DNA of 9,733 nucleotides, from contig CAXTKD010000026.1 in assembly GCA_964244885.1 (NCBI GenBank), forward strand, positions 1-9,733, in the 5' to 3' direction. The DNA comes from CAXTKD01 sp964244885 (GTDB lineage Bacteria; Pseudomonadota; Alphaproteobacteria; Sphingomonadales; Sphingomonadaceae). The translations under genes and the position numbers were made by a program. Below the pieces are notes generated by a model that did no database searches, was not told the origin of the DNA, and saw nothing but the letters and a program-made list of their open reading frames with translations. This document shows, piece by piece, positions 7,497 through 9,733 of the stretch (position 1 is its first letter; every line of letters starts with the position of its first letter).

Positions 7497-7925
7497 ATGC
7501 TGCAACCGAAACGGACGAAGTTCCGCAAGGCCTTCAAGGGCCGCATCCACGGTGACGCCAAGGGCGGCACCGATCTGAATTTCGGCGCCTTCGGCCTGAA
7601 GGCGATGGAGCCGGAGCGGATCACCGCGCGCCAGATCGAGGCGGCGCGCCGCGCGATCACGCGCCACATCAAGCGCGCCGGCCGCTTGTGGATCCGCATC
7701 TTCCCGGACCTGCCCGTCTCGTCGAAGCCTGCCGAGGTCCGCATGGGCTCGGGCAAGGGCGCTCCGGAATATTGGGTGGCCCGCGTTCACCCGGGACGGA
7801 TCATGTTCGAGCTCGACGGCGTTCCCTACGACGTCGCAGCGGGTGCGTTCGAGCGTGCCGCGGCCAAGCTGCCGATCAAGACCAAGGTCGTCGTTCGCCT
7901 CGGCGAGCCGACGCAAGCGGCCTGA
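7497..7925 (+). CDS. rplP: 50S ribosomal protein L16
   Basis: L16 is a late assembly protein of the large subunit that helps form the A-site tRNA binding region. The product is 142 aa (E. coli 136). It begins MLQPKRTKFRKAFKGR. Conserved blocks are FGLKAMEPERITARQIEAARRAITRHIKR at about 32-60 and KPAEVRMGSGKGAPEYWVARV at about 77-97. Arg82 matches E. coli Arg81, which is hydroxylated by YcfD/RoxA there; whether this organism does so is unknown. The end keeps AAAKLPIKTKVVVR, then a short extra tail. The ATG has GAAGG at 7483-7487, nine bases upstream, after the hairpin-bearing gap that follows rpsC. Confidence 0.98.
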   Translation: MLQPKRTKFRKAFKGRIHGDAKGGTDLNFGAFGLKAMEPERITARQIEAARRAITRHIKRAGRLWIRIFPDLPVSSKPAEVRMGSGKGAPEYWVARVHPGRIMFELDGVPYDVAAGAFERAAAKLPIKTKVVVRLGEPTQAA

Positions 7926-7936
7926 GGACTAAAGAT

Positions 7937-8137
7937 ATGAAGACGACAGAAATGCGTGCGCAGTCCGACGATCAGTTGAACGAGCAGCTGGGGCAGCTGA
8001 AGAGGGAGCAGTTCAACCTGCGCTTCCAGGCCGCCACCAACCAGCTCGGCAGCGCGGCGCGCGTGCGCGAGGTGCGCCGCACCATCGCGCGGATCCAGAC
8101 GCTGCAGGGCGAGCGCGCGCGCTCGACCCCGGCTTAA
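7937..8137 (+). CDS. rpmC: 50S ribosomal protein L29
   Basis: L29 is a small helical protein near the peptide exit tunnel, next to L23. The product is 66 aa (E. coli 63). It is mostly two predicted helices: the first about residues 9-35, with the family segment LGQLKREQFNLRFQAATNQL (residues 18-37), and the second about 40-60, RVREVRRTIARIQTL. The ATG at 7937 is chosen because GAGGA at 7924-7928 lies eight bases upstream and the protein length fits the family; longer in-frame readings run back through rplP and are not real, and the ATG at 7952 would drop normal N-terminal residues. It lies 11 bases after rplP and 13 before rpsQ, the usual place. Confidence 0.95.
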   Translation: MKTTEMRAQSDDQLNEQLGQLKREQFNLRFQAATNQLGSAARVREVRRTIARIQTLQGERARSTPA

Positions 8138-8150
8138 GAGGAGCAAGGGC

Positions 8151-8387
8151 ATGCCAAAGCGCGTCCTGCAGGGCACCATCGTGTCCGACAAGACTGACAA
8201 GACCGTCGTCGTGCTGATCGAGCGCAAGGTGAAGCATCCGCTTTACGGCAAGATCATCCGCCGCACGAAAAAGTATCACGCCCATGATGAGGGCAATACG
8301 TTCCACGAGGGCGAGATCGTCCGCATCGAAGAGTGCGCGCCGATCTCCAAGCTCAAGACGTGGCGCGTTTTGGACAAGGTAGCCTAA
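8151..8387 (+). CDS. rpsQ: 30S ribosomal protein S17
   Basis: S17 is a primary 16S rRNA-binding protein of the OB-fold type, needed early in small-subunit assembly. The product is 78 aa (E. coli 84). It begins MPKRVLQGTIVSDKTDKTVVV. The signature segment HPLYGKIIRRTKKYHAHDE is at about 29-47, followed by GNTFHEGEIVRIEECAPISKLKTW. It has one of the strongest binding sites in the window, AGAGGAG at 8137-8143, seven bases before the ATG. It is the last gene of the S10 group by E. coli convention; rplN follows after only three bases, so no operon break is visible here. Confidence 0.98.
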   Translation: MPKRVLQGTIVSDKTDKTVVVLIERKVKHPLYGKIIRRTKKYHAHDEGNTFHEGEIVRIEECAPISKLKTWRVLDKVA

Positions 8388-8390
8388 GCC

Positions 8391-8759
8391 ATGATCCAGA
8401 TGCAGACGAACCTCGAGGTCGCTGACAACAGCGGCGCGAAGAGGGTGCAGTGCATTAAGGTGCTCGGCGGATCGAAGCGTCGCGTTGCCGGTGTCGGCGA
8501 CGTGATCGTCGTCTCCGTCAAGGAAGCCTCCCCGCGCGGCCGCGTGAAGAAGGGCGACGTGCATCGCGCCGTCGTCGTCCGCACCGCCAAGGACATCCAT
8601 CGCGCCGACGGCTCGACGATCCGCTTCGACGGCAACGCCGCGGTACTGATCAACAAGAACGAGGAGCCGATCGGCACCCGCATCTTCGGGCCGGTGGTTC
8701 GCGAGCTTCGCGCCTCGGGCCACATGAAGATCATCAGCCTCGCGCCGGAGGTGCTGTAA
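8391..8759 (+). CDS. rplN: 50S ribosomal protein L14
   Basis: L14 is a conserved large-subunit protein that takes part in a bridge to the small subunit and is the docking site of the silencing factor RsfS in other bacteria. The product is 122 aa (E. coli 123) and matches the family throughout: VADNSGAKRVQCIKVLGGS at about 11-29, GVGDVIVVSVKEASPRGRVKKGDV, DGSTIRFDGNAAVLIN and the end MKIISLAPEVL. It is the first gene of the spc operon in E. coli, where a promoter precedes it; here only three bases separate it from rpsQ and the binding site is weak (AAGG, 11 bases upstream). This suggests it is translated by coupling to rpsQ and that the S10 and spc groups form one transcription unit. Confidence 0.98.
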   Translation: MIQMQTNLEVADNSGAKRVQCIKVLGGSKRRVAGVGDVIVVSVKEASPRGRVKKGDVHRAVVVRTAKDIHRADGSTIRFDGNAAVLINKNEEPIGTRIFGPVVRELRASGHMKIISLAPEVL

Positions 8760-9079
8760 TGTCGGCGGCGAAGATCAAGAAGGGCGACAAGGTCGTCGTC
8801 CTCTCGGGCAAGGACAAGGGCAAGCACGGCGAAGTGCTGACCGCCATGCCGAAGGTTTCGAAGGTCGTGGTGCGCGGAGTCAACATCGCCACCCGTCACA
8901 AGAAGCCGAGCCAGACGAACCCGCAGGGCGGGCTCGAGAAATCGGAAGCCCCGATCCACATCTCCAAGGTGGCGATCGAGGACCCCAAGACGGGACGCCC
9001 GACGCGCGTCGGCTTCCGTATCGAAAACGGCCAGAAGGTGCGTGTCGCCAAGCGGTCGGGTGAGGTGATCAATGGCTAA
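8759..9079 (+). CDS. rplX: 50S ribosomal protein L24
   Basis: L24 starts large-subunit assembly by binding the 5' region of 23S rRNA. The product is 106 aa (E. coli 104). The KOW motif is at about residues 7-34, KKGDKVVVLSGKDKGKHGEVL. It is followed by VVVRGVNIATRHKKPSQTNPQGG and HISKVAIEDPKTGRPTRVGF, all family-typical. The ATG shares one base with the rplN stop (TAATG). At the other end its last eight bases, ATGGCTAA, include the start of rplE. A strong GAGGTGAT (9062-9069) within its last codons serves rplE. Confidence 0.98.
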   Translation: MSAAKIKKGDKVVVLSGKDKGKHGEVLTAMPKVSKVVVRGVNIATRHKKPSQTNPQGGLEKSEAPIHISKVAIEDPKTGRPTRVGFRIENGQKVRVAKRSGEVING

Positions 9080-9644
9080 TTCGACCCGCTTCAAGGCGCT
9101 GTACGACGAGAAGATCGTCAAGCAGCTGACCGAGCAGTTTGGCTACAAGAACCACATGGAGGTTCCACGGCTCGACAAGATCGTCATCAACATGGGCGTC
9201 GGCGAGGCGACCCAGGACAAGAAGCGCGTCGACCAGGCCGCTTCGGAGATGGAGCTGATCGCGGGCCAGAAGCCGGTGATCACCAAGGCGAAGACCTCGA
9301 TCGCGCAGTTCAAGCTGCGCGAGGGCATGCCGATCGGCTGCAAGGTCACGCTGCGCCGCGAGAAGATGTACGAGTTTCTCGACCGTCTGATCACCATCGC
9401 GCTGCCCCGGGTCCGCGATTTCCGCGGCACCAACCCGAACTCGTTCGACGGGCGCGGCAACTACGCAATGGGTCTGAAGGAACAGATCGTGTTCCCCGAG
9501 ATCAACTATGACCGCATCGACAAGGTGCGCGGCATGGATGTCATCATCACCACGACGGCGAAGACCGATGACGAGGCGCGCGCGCTTCTTCTGGCGTTCG
9601 GCATGCCGTTCATCGGTCACACAGAGGCGAAGAAGGCGGCCTGA
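9072..9644 (+). CDS. rplE: 50S ribosomal protein L5
   Basis: L5 binds 5S rRNA in the central protuberance of the large subunit and touches P-site tRNA. The product is 190 aa (E. coli 179), slightly extended at both ends. The family signature MELIAGQKPVITKAKTS is at about residues 60-76. Other conserved parts are KIVINMGVGEA, IGCKVTLRREKMYEFLDRLI, LPRVRDFRGTNPNSFDGRGNY and the FPEINYD segment. It overlaps rplX by eight bases. In E. coli the S8 repressor site lies around the rplX-rplE junction; here there is no spacer, so that site cannot have the same layout. rpsN follows after 34 bases. Confidence 0.98.
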   Translation: MANSTRFKALYDEKIVKQLTEQFGYKNHMEVPRLDKIVINMGVGEATQDKKRVDQAASEMELIAGQKPVITKAKTSIAQFKLREGMPIGCKVTLRREKMYEFLDRLITIALPRVRDFRGTNPNSFDGRGNYAMGLKEQIVFPEINYDRIDKVRGMDVIITTTAKTDDEARALLLAFGMPFIGHTEAKKAA

Positions 9645-9653
9645 ACGGGTCCG

Positions 9654-9669
9654 TCTTCCTGAGGGAAGA
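9654..9669 (+). promoter_or_regulatory. Small hairpin covering the rpsN ribosome binding site
   Basis: TCTTCC at 9654-9659 pairs with GGAAGA at 9664-9669 around the loop TGAG. The right arm holds the purine-rich GGAAG that, 10 bases before the ATG at 9679, is a likely ribosome binding site for rpsN; the loop-side GAGGG (9661-9665) is an alternative, 13 bases away. The 6-bp stem is visible; a role in lowering rpsN initiation, or in binding a regulator, is inference and could be chance. Confidence 0.35.
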
Positions 9670-9678
9670 ACTTAAGTC

Positions 9679-9733
9679 ATGGCGAAACTGAGTTCGATCA
9701 ACAAGAACGAGCGGCGCAAGAAGCTGGTCAAGC
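9679..9733 (+). CDS. rpsN: 30S ribosomal protein S14, 3'-truncated by window edge
   Basis: S14 is a late assembly protein of the small-subunit head. Only the first 18 codons are present, reading MAKLSSINKNERRKKLVK. This start fits the long (about 100 aa) S14 type without zinc-binding cysteines, as is usual in alphaproteobacteria, rather than the short zinc-ribbon type; the rest would be needed to confirm it. Its place after rplE is standard, and rpsH (S8) would be expected next. The gap before it is 34 bases and holds a small hairpin over the probable ribosome binding site. Confidence 0.88.
   Translation, partial: MAKLSSINKNERRKKLVK

Noticed and set aside
6305..7756. A 483-codon open frame on the - strand opposite rplV, rpsC and part of rplP
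   Set aside because: It runs antisense across three conserved genes and shows no domain or binding site, so it is a composition artefact.

Overview
The window is a GC-rich, tightly packed run of translation genes, all on the + strand. It is the 3' end of the str operon (fusA, tuf), then the S10 operon (rpsJ-rplC-rplD-rplW-rplB-rpsS-rplV-rpsC-rplP-rpmC-rpsQ), then the start of the spc operon (rplN-rplX-rplE-rpsN). The order is the classic bacterial one with nothing missing and no foreign insertion. Protein details point to an alphaproteobacterium, most likely of the Sphingomonadales: an EF-G with the alphaproteobacterial C-terminal style, an L3 of 247 aa with an acidic, Ala/Pro-rich tail, and an S14 beginning MAKLSSINKNERRKKL. 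The taxonomic placement is from remembered family resemblance, not a search.

Layout. 1-1849: EF-G, cut at its 5' end by the window edge. 1877-3070: EF-Tu, followed by a strong intrinsic terminator (hairpin 3081-3110, T-run 3117-3120). 3151-3465: S10. 3466-3535: a 70-base gap with an A-rich segment and a perfect 9-bp hairpin just before the L3 ribosome binding site. 3536-7432: eight ribosomal protein genes (L3, L4, L23, L2, S19, L22, S3 in line, counting S10 before them) with junctions of 4 bases or less or overlaps. 7433-7496: a 64-base gap whose hairpin includes the rpsC stop codon. 7497-9644: L16, L29, S17, L14, L24 and L5, again nearly gapless. 9645-9678: a 34-base gap with a small hairpin over the rpsN ribosome binding site. 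9679-9733: the first 18 codons of S14, cut by the window end. No stretch over 300 bases lacks a gene.

Together the genes supply the two GTPase elongation factors and ribosomal proteins of both subunits, in proportions that must be matched. Very short spacings and overlaps (TAATG twice, ATGGCTAA twice) suggest translational coupling. The four longest gaps between genes all hold inverted repeats, and these are the best candidates for control points. I see no previously undescribed system here: the coding content is ordinary housekeeping, and the only items worth a second look are these non-coding hairpins, the absence of room for an E. coli-type S10 leader, and an AT-rich patch with odd codons inside rpsJ.
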